Positions 1 to 8,310 of a stretch of DNA of 64,000 bases are shown in pieces. How positions within the stretch are numbered: position 1 is the stretch's first letter; each line of letters starts with the position of its first letter. A program made the translations under genes and the position numbers. The notes below the pieces were generated by a model. The model was not told the origin of the DNA and searched no databases. It was given only the letters and a program-made list of their open reading frames with translations. Location of the stretch: NCBI GenBank assembly GCA_035946615.1, contig DASYZB010000003.1, positions 1 to 64,000 on the forward strand, in the 5' to 3' direction. This stretch comes from Verrucomicrobiia bacterium. GTDB taxonomy: Bacteria > Verrucomicrobiota > Verrucomicrobiia > Limisphaerales > UBA8199.

Positions 1-103
1 CACGAAGGCCGCTCCGGCCTTATCCTTCTGCTGGAGCAGGAAAAAAGCGAAAAATCCACCTCACCCAAACCACCTGACATCCGAAACCAAATCCCTCAAT
101 TAC

Positions 104-261
104 TCAACACGGACCGCCATCAATTATCGAGATCGCTCTCACAAGCTTACACTCTTCGTCGAACCATTTTTGCTCTTCGAGGTCGTCTTGTGTCGGGGCA
201 GACTTGGCCTGTTCCCGTTTGGCTCGGCGCAATCGCCTAACGTAGTTTCCTATGGTATTTC
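104..261 (-). pseudogene. Frameshifted 3' tail of the MORN-repeat gene
   Basis: Just past the stop of the MORN-repeat gene, another minus-strand frame stays open for about 50 codons, from near 261 to a TGA at 104-106. Its translation is charged and helix-like (NTIGNYVRRLRR, then a Lys/Glu/Asp-rich stretch). It begins exactly where the upstream frame ends, so one missing base near 259-264 would join the two into a protein of about 200 residues. The sequence shows the open frame and its position; that it is the true tail of the same gene is inference. A sequencing or assembly error is as likely as a genuine mutation. Confidence 0.45.
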
Positions 262-708
262 GGTCTTCTCATCCTCAAACCGCGGAAGTTCTGGCATGCT
301 CTCACATTTCTGCGCGTAAGCCTTTTTGGAAATCGGAGCGCCTCCAAAATAGTACCGTTGTCCGTAGAGCATTCCGTCCTCGGCCCACCATCTCATACGG
401 CCGGTCATTTCGCCCTGCAGTTGAGACCACTCGTATCTGAGTTGACCATTTTCATACCATTCTCGGAGCATGCCGGTGCCGTTGTCGAACTTGCACATTC
501 CCAACATTTGCCCTTTTGTGTTCCATTTCCGAACAACCCCATCCAGCAACCCATTGTGGTAATTGCCTTTCTGCGCGAGTACCCCGTTTTCATGCCATAC
601 GCGGTAAAACCCATGCCGCGTTCCTCTTTTCATAGTGTATTCTGACGACGGCCTTCCATCCGGGAACACGGTTCGATCGATGCCATCTTTAGGGGCTTGA
701 GTCTTCAT
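250..708 (-). CDS. MORN-repeat (YwqK-like) protein, probably frameshifted at its 3' end
   Basis: The 152-residue product has repeated units of the form ENG-L-KG-Y-NG-L-G-W, for example HENGVLAQKGNYHNGLLDG and YENGQLRYEWSQLQGEMTG. This is the MORN-variant repeat of YwqK-like proteins. No signal peptide or membrane segment is visible. Family members are annotated as toxin-antitoxin-like or as surface repeat proteins, but their role is poorly known, so no function is assigned. The frame closes at 250 after a Glu/Lys-rich stretch, while a sister frame continues to 104, suggesting a one-base deletion near 259-264. It stands alone, divergent from mutY. Confidence 0.72.
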   Translation of the reverse strand: MKTQAPKDGIDRTVFPDGRPSSEYTMKRGTRHGFYRVWHENGVLAQKGNYHNGLLDGVVRKWNTKGQMLGMCKFDNGTGMLREWYENGQLRYEWSQLQGEMTGRMRWWAEDGMLYGQRYYFGGAPISKKAYAQKCESMPELPRFEDEKTEIP

Positions 709-965
709 GATCAGTTCGGTTCGAACACACGCCTGTCAGAATGTTGCATCTTCAACGGCCTGCGCGTCAACCTTCCCTATTCCCGTGGCAACGTCCCCGC
801 CAGACTGGTGCGTGAGCAGTGGAAATAAAACGGAGCGCCATTGTGTTTGGCGGAAGAGTGCTTAAATGCCGCCCAAGGCCCAACTAACCCCGTTCAGGGA
901 AGAAAATGGCCAAATAGTACCTGATTTGCGCCGGGGATTGGTCCTGCCTTGCTTTCGAGCGCTGG

Positions 966-2093
966 GTGGCTGTACTTGCTATATCTGTGACACCGCACCA
1001 GCGTAAAATCGCCGCCATCGTTTCAAGACTGCTGGAATGGTATCCCAGGAACGCGAGGGATTTACCCTGGAGGCAGACCACTGATCCCTATGGCGTATTT
1101 GTGTCTGAAATCATGCTGCAACAGACTCAGGTCAAAATGGTCCTGGGCTACTGGAATCGTTGGATGCGCTCATTGCCGACCCTGAGCGCGTTGGCCAAAG
1201 CCAGCCCCCAGAGGATTCATAAGCTTTGGGAAGGGCTGGGCTATTACACTCGAGTCCGCAACATGCAGCGAGCCGCCCGGATGATGGTTAAGGAGCATGC
1301 CGGCAAGGTCCCTTCAAAGTTGGATGAACTCCTGGCGCTGCCGGGCATCGGACGCTACACCGCCGGAGCAATCTGCAGCATTGCCTTCGATCAGCCGGCG
1401 CCGATCCTGGACGCCAACATCATCCGGGTGCTGGCACGCCTCTACGGTATTGGAAGCGACCCGCGCCAGGCCAAGGCCAAGACGGAGTTGTGGAGAATTT
1501 CCCAAGAGCTGGTACAGCGCGCCTCCTCGATGAATGGCCGTTCAGGCGTCTGTTCGCAGTTCAACCAGTCCCTGATGGAATTGGGCGCGCTTCTTTGCAC
1601 GAGGAAAGCGCCGCGTTGCGATCTTTGCCCACTGGCCCGAGTTTGCTTCGCTCACCAGGAAGACCGGGTAGCAGATTTACCGGCCCTTGCAAAACGGCCA
1701 AAGCCCACCGCGCGCTGGTTCGCCGCGTTTGTGGTCGAGGATAAGGGCCGGTTTTTGGTGCGGCAGCGGCCTGCCAAGGGCATCAATGGTTCTTTGTGGG
1801 AGTTTCCCAATGTGGAGATTCATCGGAAAGCAAATATGAAGAAGGCGGCGCGGGTGGTCCTGGGCGCAAGCGCCCGGTCGATCGAGCGGTTCTGCACCAT
1901 CCGGCATTCGATTACGCGCTATCGCATTACGCTCGATGTTTTCAAGGTTCAGACGAACCTGGCGGGAAAACCATCTCGATCTGGCGCGCGCTGGTTGACC
2001 CAGGCTCAAGCGAGGCGGTTGCCTTTCACAGGAGCCCACAAGAAGATTCTTTGGATGAGAGGGAGTGAGCGCCTACCGACCACCGTACACTGA
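966..2093 (+). CDS. mutY: A/G-specific adenine glycosylase MutY
   Basis: A 375-residue base-excision-repair enzyme that removes adenine mispaired with 8-oxoguanine. Residues about 15-230 form the HhH-GPD fold: SEIMLQQTQV carries the catalytic Glu (E48), LPGIGRYTAGA is the helix-hairpin-helix, and ILDANIIRVLAR carries the catalytic Asp. Four cysteines spaced C-x6-C-x2-C-x5-C (CTRKAPRCDLCPLARVC) form the 4Fe-4S loop. The remaining C-terminal region (about 245-365) is the NUDIX-like domain that reads 8-oxoG. Length is normal. The start is a GTG at 966; a second GTG at 987 is possible because most homologues have a shorter leader. It is monocistronic. Confidence 0.95.
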   Translation: MAVLAISVTPHQRKIAAIVSRLLEWYPRNARDLPWRQTTDPYGVFVSEIMLQQTQVKMVLGYWNRWMRSLPTLSALAKASPQRIHKLWEGLGYYTRVRNMQRAARMMVKEHAGKVPSKLDELLALPGIGRYTAGAICSIAFDQPAPILDANIIRVLARLYGIGSDPRQAKAKTELWRISQELVQRASSMNGRSGVCSQFNQSLMELGALLCTRKAPRCDLCPLARVCFAHQEDRVADLPALAKRPKPTARWFAAFVVEDKGRFLVRQRPAKGINGSLWEFPNVEIHRKANMKKAARVVLGASARSIERFCTIRHSITRYRITLDVFKVQTNLAGKPSRSGARWLTQAQARRLPFTGAHKKILWMRGSERLPTTVH

Positions 2094-2110
2094 TAGCGCG
2101 CGCTGCCAGG

Positions 2111-2163
2111 TTCCCTCTCCCAGCCTGCGGGGTCAAGGAGAGGGGCCTGTTCGCTGGTGACCG
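2111..2163. repeat. CCCTCTCC...GGAGAGGG hairpin repeat, copy 1
   Basis: CCCTCTCC (2113-2120) pairs perfectly with GGAGAGGG (2137-2144) and is followed by a conserved tail GCCTGTTCGCTGGTGACC. The same hairpin and tail occur at 24259-24315, and a looser version at 20561-20651. It lies in the intergenic stretch between mutY and the response regulator, where it could act as a transcript end or a REP-like element. Confidence 0.65.
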
Positions 2164-2370
2164 CAGGCTGGCTCTGGGTCCAAGCCACCGAAAACCACCT
2201 GCAATTAGAAGTCCTCAGGCTTCCTGGAAGAAAATGTGGGTAACGACAAGCGCTGAAGCGAGTGTTAATGAGTCGCACAGCCTTGAAGAACCCTGTCGTG
2301 CGCCCTTGAAGATTTCACTGTCCGATTCCGAGTGGTTTATTATCCTCGGGTTTTGCATCCTGAACCATCA

Positions 2371-3813
2371 ATGAGCAAGTTGCTGTTAATAGACGACGAA
2401 GCGGACGTGCAATACTCGTTCCAGCGGATTTTTGATTCGCCGGATATCGAGTTGACGACCGCGTCGAGCGGGGAGGAGGGCTTGAGGCTCCTCCCGCGGC
2501 TCAAGCCGGACTTGGTGCTGATGGACGTGCGGATGGGCGGGATGAGCGGCCTGGAGACCCTGCGGCGTCTGCGCCAGCTTGATTCGAAACTGCTGGTCAT
2601 CCTGATGACCGCTTACGGCACCACGCAAACCGCCATCGAGGCGATGAAGCTGGGCGCATACGATTATCTGCTCAAGCCGTTCGATGTGCCCAAGCTTAAA
2701 GAGATTGTTTCCAAAGCCCTGAAAGCCGCTCTGGACATGCGGCAGGTGGTCTCGTATCAGCCGTTGCTCGAATCGGAGGATTACGAGCTGGGAATCGTGG
2801 GCCGCAGCGAGCCGATGCAGCAGGTGTTCAAATTGATCGGGCAATTGGCCGCTTCGGATGCCACGGCCCTCATCACGGGCGAAAGCGGCACCGGCAAAGA
2901 GTTGGTTGCCCGGGCAATTTATCACCATAGCAACCGCAGCCAACACCCGTTTCTTGCCGTCAATTGCGCGGCGATTCCGGAGCAACTGCTCGAAAGCGAG
3001 CTGTTTGGGCACGAGCGCGGGGCTTTTACCGGCGCAACTCTCCAGCGCATTGGCAAGTTCGAGCAATGCAATCGCGGCACGCTGTTCCTGGATGAAATCG
3101 GCGATATGACCCCCGCCACGCAAACCAAAATCCTGCGCGTGCTGCAGTCGGGCACCTTCGAGCGAGTGGGTGGGAACCAGCCTCTCAAGGTGGATGTGCG
3201 CATCATCGCGGCAACCAACAAACCCCTCGAACAAGCCGTCGCCGCCCGGCAGTTCAGGGAGGACCTCTTTTACCGGCTGAATGTGGTCCGAATTCATATC
3301 CCGCCGATGCGGGAACGGAGGGAAGACATCCGGCTTTTGGTGAATTATTTCCTGAGCAAATTCGCCAAGGACCAGGCCGTGCCGCCCCGCTCGATAGCCC
3401 CTTCTGCCCTCAAAGCGCTCGAAAAGCACCATTGGCCGGGCAACGTGCGCGAGCTGGAAAACGTCATCCGGCGCGCCCTGGTGATGGCCAAAGGCGAGGC
3501 GATTCTCACCAGCGATCTGCCAGCCGAAATCAGCGGCGCCGCAGTTGCTGGCTCCGCCACGACCAGCCCCTTGGCCCCGGGTGATTCCGCCGGAACGGAT
3601 GTGGCCGTGCTGGCGCGGCAGCTTTTTCAGTGGGCTCGCCGCGATCCGAAGCTCAAGATTATCCCCGCAGTGGAACGTGAATTGGTCATTCAGGCCCTCA
3701 AAGATACGGAAGGCAACCAGGTCCATGCGGCCAAGTTGCTGGGCATCACGCGGGCGACCTTGCGCAAGCGGGTCGAAAAATTCGGCATCCAGAAAGAACT
3801 CAACATCAAGTAA
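2371..3813 (+). CDS. Sigma-54-dependent NtrC-type response regulator
   Basis: A 480-residue activator. Residues 1-120 are a receiver domain with phospho-acceptor D52 (VLMDVRM) and K102 (LLKPFD). Residues about 140-385 are the AAA+ sigma-54 interaction domain: Walker A GESGTGKE (170-177), GAFTGA (217-222), which contacts sigma-54, and Walker B FLDEI (239-243). The C-terminal 45 residues form a Fis-type helix-turn-helix. The ATG at 2371 is preferred over 2332 because receiver domains begin directly at MSKLLLIDDE. No histidine kinase is adjacent. Its TAA shares its last base with the ATG of the glycosyltransferase (TAATG), implying translational coupling. Its target genes are unknown. Confidence 0.93.
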   Translation: MSKLLLIDDEADVQYSFQRIFDSPDIELTTASSGEEGLRLLPRLKPDLVLMDVRMGGMSGLETLRRLRQLDSKLLVILMTAYGTTQTAIEAMKLGAYDYLLKPFDVPKLKEIVSKALKAALDMRQVVSYQPLLESEDYELGIVGRSEPMQQVFKLIGQLAASDATALITGESGTGKELVARAIYHHSNRSQHPFLAVNCAAIPEQLLESELFGHERGAFTGATLQRIGKFEQCNRGTLFLDEIGDMTPATQTKILRVLQSGTFERVGGNQPLKVDVRIIAATNKPLEQAVAARQFREDLFYRLNVVRIHIPPMRERREDIRLLVNYFLSKFAKDQAVPPRSIAPSALKALEKHHWPGNVRELENVIRRALVMAKGEAILTSDLPAEISGAAVAGSATTSPLAPGDSAGTDVAVLARQLFQWARRDPKLKIIPAVERELVIQALKDTEGNQVHAAKLLGITRATLRKRVEKFGIQKELNIK

Positions 3814-4694
3814 TGGCCGAGTCCTCCCCTCTCGCTCCCCCGGCCGAGCCCAGCTTGCTGCTGCTGATTCCCGCTTACAACGAAGAGCACCGGATCGAAC
3901 CGGTTTTGCGGGACTATGGCCGTTATTTCCGGGAGAATTATCGGGGCAAGTTTCAGCTCGTGGTAGTGCTTAACGGCTGCCGGGACAACACGCTGGGCGT
4001 TGTCCAGCGCGTGGCAGGGCAATACCCGGCCATCAGCGCATTGGAATTCCGCGAACCCATCGGCAAAGGGGGCGCGCTGATTGAAGGGCTTAAACTAGCG
4101 CCGCTGGCTGACGTGGTGGGCTATGTCGATGCCGATGGGGCCACTCCGCCCCGGGCCTTTCACGAGTTGGTGAAGCACCTCGGCGAGGCCGACTGTGTCA
4201 TTGGCTCGCGCTGGCTGCCCGGGGCAGTACTGCATGTCGAGCAAACCAGCAAACGCCAGTTTGCCAGCCGCGCCTTCCATCGCGTTGTCGAGTTGTTCTT
4301 CCACATGCACATCAAGGACACGCAGTGCGGGGCCAAGGTCATGCGGCGCCAGGCCGTCGAGCGCGTTCATTCAGCGTTGCGCATTGCGGATATGGCCTTT
4401 GATATCAACCTGCTCTACTCGCTTAAGCGCGCCGGGTTCTCCGTCCTGGAAGTGCCCACCGAATGGACCGACAAGATTGGCTCGAAGGTGACCCTGTTCC
4501 GCACCTCGCTGACGATGTTTCTTTCTGTGCTGCGGATTTGGTTGATCTACTCCCGGCTCTACCCGCTTCTGCGCCCTTTGCGCCCGCTCGAAACCTGGGT
4601 TTACAAGATGCTCCTGCGCCAGCCGCCGCCAAGGCCGGGACCCAAGAACCAGAGAAGCGGAAAGGAAATGGGTAGTGGAGCCCCGGGCGCATGA
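3813..4694 (+). CDS. Family 2 glycosyltransferase (dolichyl/polyprenyl-phosphate sugar synthase-like)
   Basis: A 293-residue GT-A fold enzyme resembling ALG5/DPM1-type polyprenyl-phosphate glycosyltransferases. IPAYNEEHRI (19-28) is the nucleotide-sugar entry motif, VVLNGCRDNT follows it, and YVDADGATPP (105-113) carries the DxD metal site. A hydrophobic stretch near 235-260 could tether it to the membrane. It probably transfers a sugar from a nucleotide donor to a lipid carrier for envelope or exopolysaccharide assembly; the sugar cannot be read from sequence. Its start overlaps the stop of the upstream sigma-54 regulator, so the two are co-expressed. Confidence 0.88.
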   Translation: MAESSPLAPPAEPSLLLLIPAYNEEHRIEPVLRDYGRYFRENYRGKFQLVVVLNGCRDNTLGVVQRVAGQYPAISALEFREPIGKGGALIEGLKLAPLADVVGYVDADGATPPRAFHELVKHLGEADCVIGSRWLPGAVLHVEQTSKRQFASRAFHRVVELFFHMHIKDTQCGAKVMRRQAVERVHSALRIADMAFDINLLYSLKRAGFSVLEVPTEWTDKIGSKVTLFRTSLTMFLSVLRIWLIYSRLYPLLRPLRPLETWVYKMLLRQPPPRPGPKNQRSGKEMGSGAPGA

Positions 4695-4700
4695 CAAAGT

Positions 4701-4958
4701 ATGGGCGTCTTGCCTCCTGGCTTTTTCCTTGATTTCCAAACTCGGGGGGACCATAAATGGCGGATGCTTGGAATACTCGGGGCGAGATTATTTCCCAAAG
4801 CTACACCGATTGAGCGGCGGGTGAAAACCAGGGCGGTGCTGCTGACCACTTTGGCCGTCCTTGTGTTGATTGGAGCGGTGGCTCTGATTACCGCCTGGGC
4901 CTCCGGGTTAGGGTCTGTGTTCCACCAGAATTCCCCATCGAGCCTGCTGGGCCATTAA
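4701..4958 (+). CDS. Small membrane protein, hypothetical
   Basis: The longest reading is 85 residues; an internal ATG at 4764 would give a 64-residue protein. Both contain one clear transmembrane helix (TTLAVLVLIGAVALITAWAS) preceded by an Arg/Lys-rich segment, so it would sit N-in. It lies six bases after the glycosyltransferase stop and could be the last gene of that operon. I recognise no family. The short length and lack of a clear ribosome site make it uncertain. Confidence 0.35.
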   Translation: MGVLPPGFFLDFQTRGDHKWRMLGILGARLFPKATPIERRVKTRAVLLTTLAVLVLIGAVALITAWASGLGSVFHQNSPSSLLGH

Positions 4959-4961
4959 GCC

Positions 4962-5258
4962 TCAATCTCGGAGGGCAGAGATCGCTCGAAAGGGGGAAGT
5001 AATTTCTCCGGCGGGGTTCCAATATCGGTCCATCCGCTGCCGGTTTTCCCACAAGACGGCAACCGCGCGTTCCTCGAACAAACAGGGGAACACCAGGATT
5101 GGAAAGGCGGTCTGGCGCGCAAGGGTCATGGCTGCTTCGCCTTGATCAAGAATCCGGGCGTGCAGCGTCGCATCGGGAATGTCGTCCAACTGGCGCAGCA
5201 CCAAGGTGCATTTCAATAATTGGAGCTTTTCCATGTCGTGATCGTAAGTGGCGTCCAT
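4962..5258 (-). CDS. Hypothetical protein, 98 residues
   Basis: A soluble 98-residue protein with a natural amino-acid mix and no signal peptide, membrane segment or recognisable motif. It is Leu/Ala/Arg-rich with likely helices (MEKLQLLKCTLVLRQLDDIP) and contains two Cys. It converges on the small membrane protein, with three bases between them, and is divergent from the secreted phosphodiesterase. It looks like a conserved lineage-specific protein, but I cannot assign a family. Confidence 0.5.
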   Translation of the reverse strand: MDATYDHDMEKLQLLKCTLVLRQLDDIPDATLHARILDQGEAAMTLARQTAFPILVFPCLFEERAVAVLWENRQRMDRYWNPAGEITSPFRAISALRD

Positions 5259-5451
5259 GACAAATCGCTGACAGGCATGTTACAATCAGCCTGAAAACAT
5301 CGGAGGAGATGTCTCCGTAGTCTCCCGGGCCTCTCCGTCAACAGCTCGCCTCAGTGTGTTACGGTCCGGCAACAAACCATTCACCAGATATTTACAGCGC
5401 AAAAAGAGGGTTTCTCTTGCGGTCCTGCCGTGTGTTCGCGAAGGTGTGACC

Positions 5452-7041
5452 ATGTTGCGTATTGCAAAGTTATTGACCGTCTTTTTACTGCTTTTTCCAC
5501 AGTCCGGGCTCCTGGCCGCCGGCAAGGCCGCTCACGTTGTCGTGCTGGTCTGGGACGGTATGCGCCCCGATTTCGTCACCGAAAAGACCACTCCAACCCT
5601 CATGAAATTGGCCCGAGAGGGCGTCACCTTTGCCCATCACCATCCCGTTTACGTCAGCTCGACCGAAGTCAACGGCACAGCCTTCGCAACGGGTATGTAT
5701 CCCGAGCAGAGCGGGATCGTTGGAAACGAAGAGTATCGTCCCGCCATTTCACTCACTAAACCTATCATGACGGCCAACCCGCCTGAGGTGCGCCGGGGCG
5801 ATGAAATTCTTGATAGCCAGTTTCTGCGCTGCCCGACCTTGGCCGAGACTCTCCATGCGCATACGCTTCGGACGGTTGTTGCCGGGGCGAAAACCGTGAC
5901 GCTGCTGCTGGACCGTCACGCAGGAGAAAACGGCGGGCTCGGGGTGGATTTGTTCGAGGGGAATGTCCTTCCCAAGGCTATGGCAGGCGAATTGAATGGC
6001 GCTTTGGGCAAGTTTCCCCCAGTGGGTCTTCCCAAGCGCGAGCGGGATTTGTGGACCACCCAGGCGCTGGTTGGGCCGTTATGGGATGATGGCGTCCCGG
6101 CTTTATCGTGGTTATGGTTAAGTGAACCGGATTATTCCCAGCACCATACCGGGCCGGGTTCGAAAACGTCTCTCGCTGCGATTCTGTCTTGCGATCAGAA
6201 CCTCGCCCAGGTCCTTGCAGCCCTGGATAAAAAAGGGGTGCGCGAACAAACGGACGTCATTGTGGTTTCCGACCACGGCTTTTCCACAATTTTTCAAACC
6301 GCGCCTGTGGCCGCCCTGCTGCGCAAGGCAGGATTCAAGGCCGCGCGGGCATTTTCTGCGGCGGGCCCGCACCCGGGCGAGGTGATGGTGGTGGGCAATG
6401 GCGGCACGGCGTTTCTCTATGTGACCGGCCATGACGCAACACAGATCAATCAGTTAGCGCATTGGCTCCAGGCGCAACCTTTCTGCGGAGTGGTCTTTAC
6501 ACGGATACCCGTCGATGGGGCCTTCCGGCTCGAACAAGCCAAGATCGATTCTCCGGCGGCGCCTGATATTGTCTGTGCCATGCGCTGGAAAGCCGATTCG
6601 AGCGCCAACGGCACACCCGGCCTCATTTACAGCGATGCCAGCGAATACGGTCCAGGCCAGGGGATGCATGCCAGCCTCAGTCCTTTTGACATGCACAACA
6701 CTTGCATCGCCGCTGGCCCGGACTTTCGCAGAGATTTCCAGGACCCGCTTCCTACAGGAAACATTGATATTGCGCCGACGGTGACGTGGCTGTTGGGCGT
6801 GACGCCGCAGAGGCAGCCCTCTGGCCGGGTCCTTCACGAGGCCCTGACTGAGAATACCGAACGCAATGCTCACCCCACGAGCCACCATTTAGAAACAACC
6901 TATCGTGATGAAAATTTTGGCTGGCGCCAGTACCTGGATTATTCCGAAGTCAGCGGCGTGCTCTACTTTGATGCGGGCAACGGCGAGCAAATCCAAGCCG
7001 CGACAGCAAGCGCAAGCGGCGCCCCAGGAAAATCCCGGTAG
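5452..7041 (+). CDS. Secreted alkaline phosphatase-like phosphodiesterase
   Basis: A 529-residue protein of the type I phosphodiesterase/nucleotide pyrophosphatase (alkaline phosphatase) superfamily. A Sec signal peptide (MLRIAKLLTVFLLLFP...LLAAG) precedes metal-site motifs: VLVWDGMRPDF with D35, a Thr-rich nucleophile segment STEVNGTAFATGMYP (70-84), SEPDYSQHHTGPG, VVSDHGFS and a late His in DMHNTCIAAGPD. It probably hydrolyses phosphodiesters or phosphonates outside the cytoplasm; the substrate is unknown. The ATG at 5452 follows a GAAGGTGTGA ribosome site; the frame is open back to 5356, but that would bury the signal peptide. It stands alone. Confidence 0.85.
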   Translation: MLRIAKLLTVFLLLFPQSGLLAAGKAAHVVVLVWDGMRPDFVTEKTTPTLMKLAREGVTFAHHHPVYVSSTEVNGTAFATGMYPEQSGIVGNEEYRPAISLTKPIMTANPPEVRRGDEILDSQFLRCPTLAETLHAHTLRTVVAGAKTVTLLLDRHAGENGGLGVDLFEGNVLPKAMAGELNGALGKFPPVGLPKRERDLWTTQALVGPLWDDGVPALSWLWLSEPDYSQHHTGPGSKTSLAAILSCDQNLAQVLAALDKKGVREQTDVIVVSDHGFSTIFQTAPVAALLRKAGFKAARAFSAAGPHPGEVMVVGNGGTAFLYVTGHDATQINQLAHWLQAQPFCGVVFTRIPVDGAFRLEQAKIDSPAAPDIVCAMRWKADSSANGTPGLIYSDASEYGPGQGMHASLSPFDMHNTCIAAGPDFRRDFQDPLPTGNIDIAPTVTWLLGVTPQRQPSGRVLHEALTENTERNAHPTSHHLETTYRDENFGWRQYLDYSEVSGVLYFDAGNGEQIQAATASASGAPGKSR

Positions 7042-7131
7042 GCGAAATTTGCGCGCGGCTCGGGTGAATGCCTGATTGAGGGGAGAAGGTTCCAAAGGAA
7101 GCTTGGAGGGCAAACCTTGAAAGGAGTTAAA

Positions 7132-7467
7132 ATGAAGAAATTGATAGCAATAATGGCAGTCGCCGGCCTTTTGGCTGCATCAGGCTGTGCGTCCCGAGAA
7201 AACCAGGGCGGCACATCTGAAAACCCGAATACCAGCACCGGGACGAGCGAAAACACCGGCACAATGAACACTCCCCAAAATGAAACGGGGACCAGTGGGA
7301 CGAGCCAGCAGAATGCCAATCCCAGCAAGAACGAGAATAACAACACCGGCACCAGCGGCAACACCGGTGCTGCAACGACCCCGGGCGGCAATAATGCCGG
7401 GGCCGGCTCGGGCAATACCACCACCAACAGCGACTCGGGCGCCGGCAACAACTCCGCGCCCCAATAG
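7132..7467 (+). CDS. Low-complexity Asn/Thr/Gly/Ser-rich lipoprotein
   Basis: A 111-residue lipoprotein precursor. The signal MKKLIAIMAVAGLLAASGC ends in a lipobox with the acylated Cys at residue 19. The rest is almost entirely Asn, Thr, Gly, Ser and Ala in short degenerate repeats (GTSENTGT, NNTGTSGNTG), predicted to be disordered. A strong ribosome site AAGGAG lies before the ATG at 7132; an ATG at 7117 is in frame but poorer. No function can be assigned; similar tails act as flexible surface linkers. The lipoprotein signal is clear, the function unknown. Confidence 0.75.
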   Translation: MKKLIAIMAVAGLLAASGCASRENQGGTSENPNTSTGTSENTGTMNTPQNETGTSGTSQQNANPSKNENNNTGTSGNTGAATTPGGNNAGAGSGNTTTNSDSGAGNNSAPQ

Positions 7468-7584
7468 CATCGACTTCAAGCCATACGGCCTACAACTCCG
7501 GCAGGGTGCCTTGGCATTCCTGCCGGAGCATTTTGTCGGCCAGGGCCATTCGACAATTGCGGGCTTCGTGCCTACTCTTTGAGC

Positions 7585-8175
7585 ATGGCCGAAGCACCGC
7601 TGAATATCCTGGCTGTCGTCGGCAGCCTCCAACGCGGGTCTGTGACGCGTTTGATCATCAACCATGTCGCCGAACAACTCCGGGCCTCCGGCTGCAGCGT
7701 TGATGTTCTGGATTTCCAGAATGAACCGCTGGCGCTGTATAATCCGGACACCGCCCACGAGCTGCCCGGCTATGCCGAATTGCAGGCACGCGTGTCCCGT
7801 GCCGATGTCATTGTTCTGGGCACCCCGGATTATCACGGGAGCCTCAGCGGGGCGACGAAGAATTTTCTGGACCATTTCTGGCGCGAGTTTGCCGGAAAAC
7901 TCTTCGCCACGATTGTCGCTTCCCACGAAAAAGGTCTCACTGTCACCGACCAACTCCGCACCGTCGCCCGCCAGTGTTATGCCTGGACGTTGCCCTACGG
8001 AATTTCATTTGCGGAGGATGTCGATGTGAAGGATGGCCAGATCGCGAGCGAATCACTTCGCAACAGGCTCGCGATGCTGATTCGCGATGCCCGCGTCTAT
8101 GGCCGCGTCCTCTCCCAACAGCGCCGGGCGGACTTGGCGGGACCGGACCCCGGCTTCCTCGCCCGATTGCGCTGA
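7585..8175 (+). CDS. NADPH-dependent FMN reductase family protein
   Basis: A 196-residue flavodoxin-like NAD(P)H:FMN oxidoreductase. The phosphate-binding loop VVGSLQRGSVTR (near residue 11) and GTPDYHGSLSGATKNFLDH (near 78) are the FMN-binding signatures of the SsuE/ChrR/YLR011w group. It would transfer electrons from NADPH to FMN or a quinone-like or xenobiotic acceptor in the cytoplasm. The ATG at 7585 is used; an upstream TTG at 7579 adds two residues. It is not clearly in an operon with the lipoprotein upstream (117 bases away). The specific acceptor cannot be inferred. Confidence 0.85.
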   Translation: MAEAPLNILAVVGSLQRGSVTRLIINHVAEQLRASGCSVDVLDFQNEPLALYNPDTAHELPGYAELQARVSRADVIVLGTPDYHGSLSGATKNFLDHFWREFAGKLFATIVASHEKGLTVTDQLRTVARQCYAWTLPYGISFAEDVDVKDGQIASESLRNRLAMLIRDARVYGRVLSQQRRADLAGPDPGFLARLR

Positions 8176-8310
8176 CTTATCCGCCATTATGCGGAGGGGT
8201 TCTTGTCCAGGTCGTCAAAAAACCCGTGACGTTCCAGGGATTGCCTTGTCAGAAAAGGGAGATGAACAGGATGTTTTTGAAGGTCTCTCAGCACGCGGGA
8301 CTGGAAGCCT

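Noticed and set aside
1-240. Plus-strand frame open from the left edge to 238
   Set aside because: It overlaps the better supported minus-strand tail of the MORN gene and shows no motif.
690-760. Possible tRNA T-arm (GGTTCGAAC)
   Set aside because: No acceptor stem or anticodon arm can be folded around it.
2386-3726. A long minus-strand frame (446 codons) opposite the sigma-54 regulator
   Set aside because: The plus strand has all regulator motifs; the opposite frame has no family pattern and arises from GC-rich codons.
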